64,000 nucleotides of DNA from Ichthyophthirius multifiliis (taxonomy: Eukaryota; Ciliophora; Oligohymenophorea; Hymenostomatida): contig NW_004087041.1 in assembly GCF_000220395.1 (NCBI RefSeq), positions 1 to 64,000 of the forward strand, given 5' to 3'. Positions 50,403 through 62,019 of this stretch are shown one piece after another. Below the pieces are notes generated by a model that was given only the letters and a program-made list of their open reading frames with translations, did not search any database and was not told where the DNA came from. The number at the start of each line of letters is the position of its first letter. Position 1 is the stretch's first letter. The translations under genes and the position numbers were made by a program.

Positions 50403-50663
50403 ATGTATAAAATTTTAATAGCATTTATTTGCTTTAAATTTTATATTATTTTTGTTATTAAAAAATATATCTAAAACCTAATTTCTATAGTGCCAGGCTC
50501 AATTGAGCCAACAATTGAAGAAAAGATCAAAAAATAGATGTCGAAAGTTGCAATAAAATTAAATAAATTTTAAATGAAATTATATAATAATTAGTTCAAA
50601 GTTAATAATGGCTATAATTTAAACTAGATAAAAATAAGCATGATAACCATAGATAGAATATGA
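50403..50663 (+). CDS. Small protein with hydrophobic N-terminus, unrecognised
   Basis: A single open frame of 86 residues from ATG 50403 to TGA 50661-50663. Residues 1-20 (MYKILIAFICFKFYIIFVIK) look like a signal peptide or membrane anchor. The rest is basic and helical, opening with VPGSIEPTIEEKIKKQMSK and ending in IDRI. Local G+C rises at about 50490-50540, where residue use is most protein-like. A splice variant beginning there after a 37-nt intron would change the frame, so the unspliced reading is preferred. No family recognised. Confidence 0.45.
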
Positions 50664-50978
50664 TATGAATTTTTAAATATTTTATTGTTTTTTTATTTTA
50701 CAGAATTAAAATTTTATAATTTTTAATTTTATCTTTTAATGAAAACTTTTTTAAAAAAATATTTTATTTTTTCATTTTTAAAACATATTTTTTAAATATT
50801 AAAAACTAAAGCTTAAATTGAAAAAAAATAACGATAAAATTATATATTTAAAATATTTTTTTCTATTTAATTATTACATTATAAAAATATATATTTAATT
50901 AGAATTTTTTTTTTTAGTATTTATTTTAATACTTTGAATTTGTTTTTTAATTTTTTAATCAAAAGTTTTCTAATTATA
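50664..50978. other. AT-rich spacer
   Basis: Nothing recognisable between the small ORF and the TRAF-type gene. Confidence 0.5.
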
Positions 50979-51782
50979 TCATTCCAAATCTAAAGAATTC
51001 ATAATTAAATCTAATTATTAAGTTATTTATTATTTTTATTTTTAGAGTTTAGAAAGTCTTTAACTTAAATAAGAAATACATTAATCTTCTTCATGAACTA
51101 TTTACTATTCTAATTCTTATTAACAAAATTAGCACTTTTATATATTAGATAAATTATTAACTTAACTATTATTTATTTAAATATTTTAATTATTAAAAGA
51201 TTAATTTGAACTTTCAAAACTTTTAAATTCTTCTTCATCATTTTCTTTTTATGGAATTTATTAGAATTCGAACTCTTAATAAAAATTTTCAAATTCTTCA
51301 TATATTTAATTATTGTTTTTATATTTACATTAAAGCTTATGATTTATAATATCTTTTTTAATAATTACTTCTTCTTCATTAAAAGGACATTTTTATAATT
51401 AATATTCACAATTTTATATATGTTTTTGATAATTATCATACTTTAATAATTTATCGCATTAAATTTTACTACCTTTATTTTAAGAATAAGGACATATAAT
51501 TTTTATATTGTCTAGCAAATTTTGCAAAAATCGATTTATTTTATTTTCGAATTCTGCTTTTTTATTACATTTTTAAGGGCATTTAATACTATTAAAATCA
51601 CTAGATTGAATTTATTTTTCAGTCCAATTTTAATAGCATTAACCACACATTGTATAATTACAATTATTACAACACATTATTGGTTTACTCAATAAATAAT
51701 AGCATATTGGGCAAATAACTTTCTCTATTAATGATTATAATCCATATAGGATAATAAGTTATTCAGTAATTTAATATTCCAT
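50979..51782 (-). CDS. RING plus TRAF-type zinc finger protein
   Basis: One uninterrupted frame of 267 residues from ATG 51782 to TGA 50981-50979. The RING near residues 24-60 reads CPICYYLLSKPIMCCNNC then YTMCGQCYQNW and a distal CPQKCNKKA. It is followed by TRAF-type zinc modules: ICPYSQNKGSKIQCDK, YQKHIQNCEYQLQKCPF and a NHKLQCKY end. A Gln/Glu/Ser-rich linker, CQFCQQELEQQ with another Cys pair, and a coiled-coil C-terminus complete it. Such RING-TRAF proteins are abundant in ciliates and are probably ubiquitin ligases. No MATH domain. The absence of introns is unusual for this window. Confidence 0.82.
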
Positions 51783-52019
51783 TAATTATTGCTATTTAAT
51801 TAAATTTTAGAAAATATAAATATGAAAAATATTATTTTATTTTTATTAAAAAAAAAAGAAAAGTAAAAAATTAACAAAGAATAATAATAATACTTTTTTA
51901 TTATAGAATATATTATATTATTTTTTATGTATAAATATATTTAATTTAATTTTTTATATTTATAAAATATATTTCATTTGCTTATTTAAAAATAAAAAAA
52001 TATATATACAAATAAAAAA

Positions 52020-52926
52020 ATGTCTATTGTTCCTTCATTAAGTAATTTAAGTTCAGAAAATATAGGAGGTTCATTTGAATGCTTAGTTTTATTTATAATA
52101 TCAGTCATTAGCATTTTTTTTATGGGAAAAGCATCAGTAATAATATATAAAGATAAAAATAAAGTTTTAAATAGTTTTGATAAAATAATGTTAATAATTT
52201 CTATAGTTTAGATTTTTTTTTGCTTCCTATTATTTGGAATAAAGTTTAATTAGCTTATTCTCTTTACTATTCGTGTACTTTTTTTCTCTAATTGTATTAT
52301 TACATGCTATATAATTTGGTGTTTCTAAATATAAGATGCTGATTTAAAATATAAATATTATAATAAGATGAGAATTTTTTTTTATTTATGTAATTTCTCT
52401 TTGGTTTTTATGCGGGTTTTTACATAAAACAAATACATAGACTCCTTTAAATTGCACTAGAATAGATTTTTTATTAATATCAGGGTCCTCATTAATTGTT
52501 GTAAGCATTTTAATGTATTTTGGGCTAAATAATATTTAAGCACTTGATGCTGAAATCAATTAAGAGGGTGCACCTGTTGAATAAATAATAAAGAGTAAAA
52601 GGCAATTATAAATTTTAATTGGAGGACATTTAATACCTTCAATAGTAATGTTTTTATGGGATTATTTAGCTCATAAAAAATGTGATAATATGAATCAATG
52701 TAACTCTTTTTATTTTAGTTTCAATATTTTTATTGCTATTATTTTTATTGCTTTAAAAACTGCTGCATTTTTTGTTGGTCCATGGTCTATTTTTTATGTA
52801 TTTTATTGGGAAAATAGAAAGAAATTTATATAGATATAAGATACCTTTTGGGAAAAAAACGATATAATTTTTTATGATAGGAGAAGCGAATATATTGAAA
52901 AAGTTATCCTTAATATACAAGGTTGA
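52020..52926 (+). CDS. Seven-helix membrane protein, unrecognised
   Basis: The reading frame from ATG 52020 gives a luminal-like N-terminus (MSIVPSLSNLSSENIGG) and then hydrophobic segments at about residues 20-40, 58-80, 85-108, 120-140, 160-180, 205-225 and 240-265. Cytoplasmic-type loops contain KDKNKVLNSFDK and KSKRQLQ. The frame slips by one base in the nine-T run at 52375-52383: with eight T it continues to TGA 52924-52926 as one protein of about 301 residues. The last helix region has FVGPWSIFYVFYWENRKK. Seven helices would fit a receptor-like fold or the THH1/TOM1 group, but I see no decisive motif. Confidence 0.6.
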
Positions 52927-53477
52927 ACTATTTTAATTTCATACTTTAATATTATTTAGTTTAATTGATAAAATATTTTGAAATTAACAAATAATAAGAA
53001 TATTATAAAAAGCAATATAAATTTTAAATAATCTATAATATATATTTTTAAAAGTTAATAAAAATAAGTTAAATATATAATTTATTTTTTCGGATTTAAA
53101 ATTTTATCATAATTTATAAATAAAAATAAAATAGAAATAAGTATAACTATATTTTCATATTCTTAATTGTAAAAAAGAAAAGTAGTTATTTATTGCCTTC
53201 AAATCTATTTTTATTAGAAAGTTTGAACAATCAAATTTAAATTATCTGTTTTTAATTTTATTTTCTATAGAAAAATACTATTTTATTTAATTTTTTATAA
53301 AATAATGTAAAAATTAGCAATTAGGATTTTATTTTCTTATAAAATCAATTTTTTTTTAAGGGTGAAATAAAAAAATATATTTATTATTATTTTTATTTAT
53401 TCATAACAATTATTTAATAAAAAAAATAAAAATATAAAAAAAAGATATTCGAGAATATTCAAAAACAAAACAAATAA
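52927..53477. other. AT-rich spacer
   Basis: Nothing recognisable. Confidence 0.5.
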
Positions 53478-54391
53478 ATGAAAAATTTATATTTGTCATT
53501 AAATCTTGTAAAATAACTTTCAATTTTCAGAAAATTTTAATTTAAGAGATTAAATTTCACTTCTTAAAATAAGTATTATTTTTTTAAAAAATTATTTTAA
53601 AAAAATAACTAATACAATTGCCATTTTTCAGTTTTATATGGAGCAAAAAAGATAATTAAAATGAAAATAAAGAAAATAGTTAAGAAAAATAAGAAGACCT
53701 TCCTAATGATTTTTTAGATCTATTAAGTAAAAATATTTGCATTATTTTACAAAATATAATTACTTAAAATAGAAATAGGAACTAATGATTCGTATTAAAA
53801 AGCTATTTAAATAGCTAATGAGTTATAAACATAGTAAAAAGAAACTGAAAAAACTATATAATAATTAAATTAAGAGGTAAACTAAACATATATTTTAAAT
53901 TATTAATATAATTAAAAAATCAATATATAAAAAAGATAAAAGAAAGCTAATCTTTGTTAAAGAAAACTTAAGATGAAGCAATAAATCTAAAAAATAAATA
54001 TGATCAAGAATATTCTGTAACAGAAAATATTCGTCAAAGTTTATCTAAAGAAAAAGAATAATACAAATCTCAAGCAATTTAAGTATTTGCATGTGAGGTT
54101 TTAGATGTTTAAGCTAGTTTGGAAAATATTTTGAAATAGACTTCATAAAGGGATGAACTTTATGAAGGAATTACTATGACATATAAAATTTTTGAAAAGA
54201 TTTTAGAAAAAAATGGAGTTATTAAGATCAGTCCTAATAAAGGAGAAGATTTTAATAAAAATGATCATGAAAGTTCTGAAAATATAAGAGTAAATGAAAA
54301 TTCGAAAGTAGCTGAAGTTGTTTAAACTGGTTATAAAGTTAATAATAAAGTTTTAAGATAAGCTAAAGTTGTTTTGGATAAATGTTAATGA
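53478..54391 (+). CDS. Mitochondrial GrpE co-chaperone
   Basis: The first exon encodes a Lys/Arg-rich, acid-free presequence (MKNLYLSLNLVKQLSIFRKF) and is spliced over intron 53573-53631. The following exons give an acidic linker, a long coiled coil (NELQTQQKETEKTIQQLNQE, then KKTQDEAINLKNKYDQEYS) and the helix pair around LDVQASLENILK. The C-terminal beta domain ends SKVAEVVQTGYKVNNKVL then RQAKVVLDKC, the GrpE signature. GrpE drives ADP release from Hsp70 in the matrix. TGA 54389-54391. Confidence 0.92.
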
Positions 54392-55046
54392 AATTAAAAG
54401 ATAAAATTAATTATTATTAATAAATAATTAGATTATTTTATTTATGTTTTTATATTTATTTAAAAATAAATTATTTAATTTCTTAATTATTTTAAATACA
54501 AAAAAAAAATTATATACTTTTATATTTATGTTTTAATATATAAAATTAATTAAACACAAATTAAATGAAAATTCAGAAAATCATATTATATTTTAATTTA
54601 ATTTAATTCAATTAAATAAGTTTATTTTTGAAAACTAATATAATTAAAAATAATATATAGGGATCATTATTTTATATATTAATATAAAATAATAATTTCA
54701 TTATATCGTAAAATATATTTCTATAATTTAATATAATCAATTCTAAATAAATATTATTATTATAAATTGATTAAATTAGAACTAATATAATAAAAAATTA
54801 TTCAGATATTTTGAAAATATTTGATAATAAATAATTATTAATTTAAAAATAAAAGTAAGAAAGTATAAAATTAACACTAATAATTTGTATTATTTATTTA
54901 TTATATTTAATATTATAAATTAAAAAGATAATTTTATATGATGATTATATTTATTTTACTATATAAATTGTTATTTTATACTAATTTTTTTATAAAAGAT
55001 AAAATAAAAAAGGATTTTATTAGCATATAAATAAAATATAATTAAA
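54392..55046. other. AT-rich spacer
   Basis: Nothing recognisable. Confidence 0.5.
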
Positions 55047-55199
55047 ATGGGAAAAAGAAAGCCAGAATATGAAATTGATGAAAAGGTTTTTAAATATTTA
55101 TATTAAATAAATATATAAGCTAAAAATATAATTTTTGTAACTATTTATATTATCAAAAAAATAAAAAGCAAATTGATAATGATGATAATGATGAACATG

Positions 55200-55235
<36 letters not shown>

Positions 55236-56605
55236 TATTGTTTAATATATTTAAAATTATAGAAAGTACCTGGATTAGGAAAAATAAATACACCTGTAAC
55301 AAAAAAAAAAGAAAAAAAAGAATTATTTTTATTATATTAAACCTTTTTATTTTTAATTAATATGTATAGGAAGAGATAGCATAAAGAAGGTGAAAATAAT
55401 TTAAAATATAATTTAATGGGCCAAAAAATTTATTTATATATAAAATAGAATAATAAAGCTTATAGGCGCAAAAGCATAAGATAATGAAAATAACGAAAGT
55501 TCAAAAACTAAATTAATTGCAAAATTAGATGAAGGATAATAAAAAGAAGAAGTATTTAATATATTATATTTTATACATATAATTTAAAATATATATATTC
55601 AAAGAAATAATCAAATGGTAAATAAGGTTAAAACGGAGATAAAAAGCTCTAAGAATAATCCGAAAAATAGTTAAAATTAAAATATAAATTAATAACAAAT
55701 AAAAAAATAAAGGGAATCTGAGAAAAAACAAACAGAAGAAAAACAATAAAAGTCAAGTTTATTTGGAAACATAAATATAACACCTGGCTCTAGCTTGTTT
55801 AGTAATAATAATAATTCTAGTCCTTCTTTATTTTCAGGATCTTTATTTTCAAATAATCCTCCTAATACAGGTGCCTTATTTTCTGGAGGTTTATTTACTA
55901 ATAATGGACAAAATACTAATAATACAAGTATTCCAAATATTTTTGCTACTGGCACAAATGCAGGAGGTCTTTTTGGAAATATGCCAATTAATTAGTAAAT
56001 TACAGGAGGTCTTTTTGGAAATTTAGCTGCAAATAATAATAATAACGATTTGTTCGGATAAAAAAAGAAAGAGGGCGGATGCTCTGATGATGATAACGGA
56101 GGTGAAGATGATGATGAGCCTAATACTGCAAGTCCAGAGCCTGATGTTACTAAGGTAGAAAATAAGTATTAATATGAAGAACCATTTGTTAAGCTATTCG
56201 AAAAAAATGTTACTAAATTTAAATTAATGACAAATGATGTACTTGATAAAGGTTTTGTTTCTATTGAAAAATTAAAAGATAATGAATCGGCTCCTGTTAC
56301 CTTTGTTTATAGGTTTTTATTTTTATTTATTATAATTTTTAAAAATTTTTTTAGAAATTAAATAAAGAAAATCATTTATTAAGCGAATATTTATAAAGGA
56401 TTAAGCAAAGTTAGCAAAATTGGCGATAATTTAAAAAATATAAAAGTTACCTGTATTTCATTTTCAGAAGATAAAAAGCCTTAAGCTTAAATTGTTAAAC
56501 TTTAAGTATTTTTTTTTTAACACATTTTATTATTAATTTTTTTTCAAGTTTTAAGAAGATAATGATGGAGAAGAATTTATTTAAGAAATGGAAAAGCACA
56601 TTTGA
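55047..56605 (+). CDS. NUP50/Nup2-like FG nucleoporin with Ran-binding domain
   Basis: Multi-exon gene. A short N-terminus (MGKRKPEYEIDEKQIDNDDN) leads to an EEIAQRRIIK-type basic motif that in NUP50 binds importin-alpha. The middle is rich in phenylalanine repeats: SLFGN, SLFS, GALFSGGLFT, AGGLFGN, TGGLFGN, DLFGQ. An acidic spacer with DDDNGGEDDDEP follows, then a RanBP1-type domain: FVKLFEKNVTKFKLM, APVTFVYR after a Lys-rich strand, and a long helix before TGA 56603-56605. NUP50 works on the nuclear basket, speeding importin cargo release with RanGTP. Introns near 55086, 55190-55261 (with a TA repeat), 56310 and 56505. Confidence 0.85.
55205..55230. repeat. (TA)n run inside a NUP50-like intron
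   Basis: Short TA microsatellite within the second intron, the third example of a TA-filled intron in this window. Confidence 0.8.
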
Positions 56606-56769
56606 ACAAAAAAAATTTTTATAAAAATAATTATATATAAAAAATAAGTAAACATAAATATTATTTATAAAATAATAATAATAATAAAGTTATTCACAAA
56701 TATAAATTTATATATATATCTATAAAAATTAATAATTTATAAACATTTTAATTTTTTATTTAAAAACGA

Positions 56770-59060
56770 AACTTAAAACGAGTGCTTAAACTATAAAAAG
56801 ATTAAGATATTTATAGCAAAGAATCCTTCAATATATTAAGTTTATGTAAAAAAATATCACATTAAGCGCAATTTAAAATATTATATTATAAATAGTTATT
56901 TCTAAAAAGTTTAAAATATAAACCTTCTCTAAATTTGGATTATTATTAGAATTATTTAATTAAAGCAAAATTAAAATTAAAGTTCGTTTAAATTTCATGC
57001 ACATTTACACATTCAAACTTTTACATTTTAAGCAAAACAATTTTATTTTACATTATAATTAGGACATTTAAGGATACCTTTTATTTAAAAGGAATACATA
57101 TTTTTACAACTTTCACATATTTAGGCCTTATTATAACATATTTGATATCACTTTAACATTAAACGCATATATTTTAGCATCTGTCTCCATGAAAAGCTTA
57201 ATGACATACTTAGATGCATTTATCTTAATACATAAAGCAAACAAGATGGTATTTAATACATTTTTCAACCAATTTACATTCTGAGTATCATTTTTATTTT
57301 CAAAATTTTCATTATATTTATATCATATTCTTATAAGTGTCTACTTTAAATTATTTAAAACATTAGGAAGAGTCAAAATTTAGGTAAAAACCTTAAGCAA
57401 ATTAGGAAAAGACACTTTTAAATTAAAATTTGGAGTCTCCATCAGCCAAATTCTTAACATTTTTTCGATTTTGAATCAGCGGCAAATCCTTCATAGAAAA
57501 TTTAAATAAACAAAGAACTCTAATTTTTAAATAAAAAAAAAAAATTTTAGCATAAAGCACATGATTCGCCATTTAGACATTTCTAAATTATATCGAATTA
57601 TATAATTTCGACAGTTTTTTTAGAAAAAAAAAAATACTTTTGGGATATTAAAGGGTAAATTTAAAATTTGGAGTTTGCAAATAAGCGCCTTAACTAATAT
57701 CACATTGGATGGAGTTCGATTAATTATTTATCAAAATGTTAAATATAACTTTTACACTTTTATTTTTTATTTGAGAAAAAATTATAAAAGACATTACGAC
57801 ATTACTTCATCTAATATATTTAAAAGGATTTTTAACGATCGTCAAATGTTAATATTGATGTTAAAGAAATGCAGTTTTCTTAAATTTTTCGCATTTACTT
57901 GTTTATATTTTGTTTATAATTTTTTCCATAAGTTCCTTAGGACAATACTCTAAATTTAAAAAGAAAATTTATATGAATATTTATGTAAAAAGAAATTTAG
58001 TTTATAACTGTTTATAAATTATAGAATAAAACGAATAAATTTGATTATAAATACATTTTGTAAATTCTTGTTAATTACTATATTTTTGATACATTCTTGT
58101 ATTAAGCTTTGCAAAATTAACCACAGGTCATTATCAAAAACGTTACGAGTCAAAAAAGAAGAAAACTTTTTTGCAAAGATCATATACTTTGATATTATAA
58201 TGACCAAAAGAAACATTAGAAATATATATATTCTGTTTTACGTTTTAATTGTAATAACAAATTAAGCAATTAGTTTCGATACATGTTTTTGCAAAAGGAA
58301 AAATATACTAAGATTTTAATTTACATATTTAACATTAAAAACTTTTATAATCTAAGTATCTTTTTTTGTTGGATCTGGTTATGTTTTCTCTCGGAATTCA
58401 TCTTTTTACATACATGTATAAGTTTTTTTTACAAGAAGAAAATAGCAATTATAAAATTGTGTAAATCTTTATTATTCTTCGCACTCAAAAAATCTTCAAA
58501 ATTATACAAAATAAATGCTTTTTGGAATTATCGAAAAATTCTGGAGATGCTATACGCCTTCGATAATGAAATAAAAATTTTACTTTCGTAAACATTGCAT
58601 TTAAAAAGTTGAGAAGATTTTAACTCGTGCATAAAGTATTATATTTTTCGGTAATAAAACTTGGGGGGGAAATTTTCTATTAGAACACATTTACCAACTT
58701 AAGTTAAGAAATAAGGTGATAAAAATTATTAGCAAACATAGTCTTTTTCACATTAAGAATAACATCATTTTCGATATTTCCAATGCTTATTGTAACTTTT
58801 TAATATATGGATATTTCATAATATTTTAATATCACAAAACCAGTAAAAGACAGAGTGTCAGATAATTCGTCGTTAATGTAAAGATTTTGATTCCTATTAT
58901 TATAAGTTCCAATAAATGAAGCAATCTTATTTCAATTTTAATCGCATTTATTATTTTAACTTATTGCATAAACTTTTAATAATCTACTTAAGTAAGTATT
59001 GACTTTCCTAACTGTTCTTATTCTTCTTGCTAATTTTTTAGAGTATATTTTTACTAGATT
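56770..59060 (-). pseudogene. Decayed cysteine-rich (furin-like) surface protein gene
   Basis: G+C is higher here than in any other long noncoding stretch. Minus-strand reading yields pieces of a ciliate extracellular protein: a beta-rich part near 58700-58920 (NDELSDTLSFTGF, ENDVILNVKKTMF), then furin-like pieces such as GTYGKNYKQN (near 57930), LTFDDRQKSFQIY, GAYLQTPNF (near 57690), FYEGFAADSKSKKCQ (near 57480) and CHQAFHGDRCQNICVQC (near 57180). Between pieces the frame changes repeatedly. Positions where the family has Cys often hold other residues, and in-frame TGA codons appear. Three plus-strand frames of 74-102 codons here are antisense shadows. A living gene with errors or many introns cannot be excluded. 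Confidence 0.55.
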
Positions 59061-60477
59061 AATAATAATGCTAATCTTTTAAAAGATTTTATATTTCTAT
59101 TCTTTATTAAAAAAATTAATTAAATTAAAATTAATGTGATTACATTTTTTTAAAAGTTATAATAAGGCATATTAATATAATATATGTTAAATTAATTTCT
59201 TTTTATATTAAATTTCAATATTTTTTATTTAATTAATTAATATTTAATTTATTTTTAGTATCTATATAAATATTTTTACATATAAAAAACAGATAATTAT
59301 GAAAAAAAATTAAAAATTAATTAATATAAATAATAAAATTAATAGAAAAAATATTAATAAATTGAAAATTTTTATTTATTTTATATACATATTAAATAAT
59401 ATTAAATACAAAATTAATTTATTTAAGCATCTATTAATTATTTCAATTTATAAAATAAATTATATTTAAGTTAAATGGAACTAACCTATTTAAATTCATA
59501 TTTTAAATTATTTAATCTGCAAAATAAATTCATTTAATTTAACAAAATAATTTATTAATAATTGCTAATATTTAAAAATATCATGTTTAAATTTTAACTA
59601 AAAAAGATTTCAAATAATAATTTAGTCATTAAAATTTAATTTAATTTTAAATATATAGAAAAAAGTATAAATCAATTTTAATACGTGAAACAAGTACTAA
59701 TTATATTTTATATATTTGATTAATATATCTAAAATAATTATTATATTTTATTTATTATTAATTTTTTTAAAAAATTATAAGTATCTTTTATTAATTATAA
59801 AATAATTATATAATATATTAAAAATTTTCATAATTTGTATAACATTTATTAATATCTAGTTTATAAATATATTTGCTATTAAATTTTTTATTATTATTTT
59901 TTTGCATTAAAATTATGTTTATCTTATTTATATAAATTAAATGTATATTTTCTTTTTTATTGATATAATTAATATCTTAAATCTGTATATTAATTATTTA
60001 AATAATTTATTATATATCTTTTTATTTTTAACTATATTTTTATATTAACATTAATTATGATTATAATTTTAGCAATTTAAATATATATTATAATTTTTTA
60101 ATATCTTATTTAATTAATATATTATAATTAAATCAGCTCTTTTTAAACATTTTTTTTTTTTCAAAGAAATGGTTTGATAAAAAAATTATTATATTAACTA
60201 AACTTAGTTATTTTGCAACACATTTATCTGTAAAAATTAATTCGATATAAATTGAATAAATATATAATCATATTATTATTAATAAATTTAATAAGATATT
60301 TATACAAATACAAAATAAGATTTTACTTTTTAATGATAATTTTTGTTTTCGGATGTAAGATTATATTTTTAATTTTTTATATCTAATTACTGAACACAAA
60401 ATTTTAAAATTATTTATTTATTAATTTTTTTTTACAATTAATATATGAATTATTTTATATTTTTAAATTAATTTTTT
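59061..60477. other. Long AT-rich spacer
   Basis: About 1.4 kb of almost pure A/T with no frame or RNA gene that I can support. Confidence 0.55.
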
Positions 60478-61703
60478 TCAATTATAATAGCTTAAATCTT
60501 CAGTTTATATATTATGAATTATTTATTTTTGTTATATTTAAATATTTCTTAGCATTATATCATCATCTTTAGTATCAATATTTATGTTTCTTAAAACAAG
60601 GGTTATTTATTAAATGCTTTTATTTAATGCCAATATTTAACCAAGTTTTTTTAATTGTTCATTAGAAATATCGTTGGATCCTAAATTTAAATATATTTGA
60701 TTAATTGTTTACATATTTTCTATAAATTTAATAATTTATTTTATATCAGTAAGAAAAACTTCATATAAATCAATTTTAATATCACTTATTTATTGCAAAT
60801 TTATCAATGATTAAAATATGTTATTAACTCCTTCATTTTGTAATTTATTTATGCTTATATTAAAATTTAAGTATTTTATTTTATTTATTTTATTGAAAAT
60901 AGAAGATAAATAATATGCACCTTCTGAATCAAACTATGTATTACTTATTTTAAATATATTAATTAATTTAATGCTTTGATATAATATTAATTATTATAAC
61001 CATAAATCCAAAGATAATAATGTAAGATCTTTACACTCTTAAATTGCTAAAGATAGGTACTATATGCCTTGATTTTATATAGGATTACTCCAAAAGCTTA
61101 GAGAAAGTTCATTTAATTATTTAAATTATAAAAAAGAAATTGTTCGTAAACTATTTTAGTCAATAAAATTGAAACTTTTATTTAATTATAATTTTTTGTT
61201 ACAAAATTATTATAACTTATAATTATAATTTAGATTTTTACCATAAAAAAATGCTCAAACTTTTAATGTTCAAAAAGTTTTTAAATTAATCTTAAATTGC
61301 TTAAAATCCTTAGTTTTCAATATCACAATTACTAGAAGTATAATTATATATTAATAAATAATTTATAATAAAGTAAAATAAAATAATTTAAATTAATAAA
61401 ACAAATACTTTGCATCAATTTAAATTTATTATAACCCTGTTAATTTTTTAATTTGGCTCAATATTTTAGATATATATTTTTATGGCATTTGATATCTAAA
61501 AAATATAAAAATAAACTAATAAATATATTACATAAAATATAAATAGTTCAAATTAAATGTTTCATATTTGATTCTTACTTCAATTTTAATTTAAAATCAA
61601 TAATCTTATCTATGTTTAGAAACTAGTTAACAGAAATCAAATCATACAAATTTATTTCATATTTTTTATTTAAAATAGATTAAGTACAAGTAATACATCC
61701 CAT
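60478..61703 (-). CDS. Leucine-rich repeat protein, N-terminally acylated (predicted)
   Basis: ATG 61703 starts MGCITCTQSILNKKYEINLY, which has Gly2 for myristoylation and cysteines next to it for palmitoylation. Later exons carry ribonuclease-inhibitor-type leucine-rich repeats: NPIQNQGIQYLSLAI, KDLTLLSLDLW, KINKIKYLNFNIS, NKLQNEGVNNIFQSLIN, NQIYLNLGSNDISNEQLKKL and a last LVLRNI repeat. The end is TGA 60480-60478. Exon borders between 61150 and 61540 are approximate. Such LRR proteins are plentiful in ciliates. Membrane tethering is inferred from the N-terminus only. Confidence 0.72.
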
Positions 61704-62019
61704 TATCAAATATATATAATTTTTATACTAAAAAATATATTAATAATAAAAAAAAAATTAAAATTAATATATAATAAAAAATAAACAAATATAAATAAAA
61801 GTATATAAAAATGTATATAAATATAAAGAAATATATAAATATATTTATATTAAATTAATTATATATATATTTAAAATATATATTCATTTAATATATATAT
61901 ATATATTTATATTTTTATTTACATTTAATATTAATTATAGATATTATTATAATTATTATTTAATAACAATTTTTTTAATTTATCTTTAAAATATTTCATT
62001 AAATATTATTTTTATTAGA
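61704..62019. other. AT-rich divergent spacer
   Basis: Divergent promoter region of the LRR and cyclase genes, consisting of TATATA-type runs with no clear motif. Confidence 0.5.

Noticed and set aside
57675-58591. Three plus-strand frames of 74-102 codons free of all stops
   Set aside because: Residue use is not protein-like, whereas the minus strand shows furin-like motif pieces.
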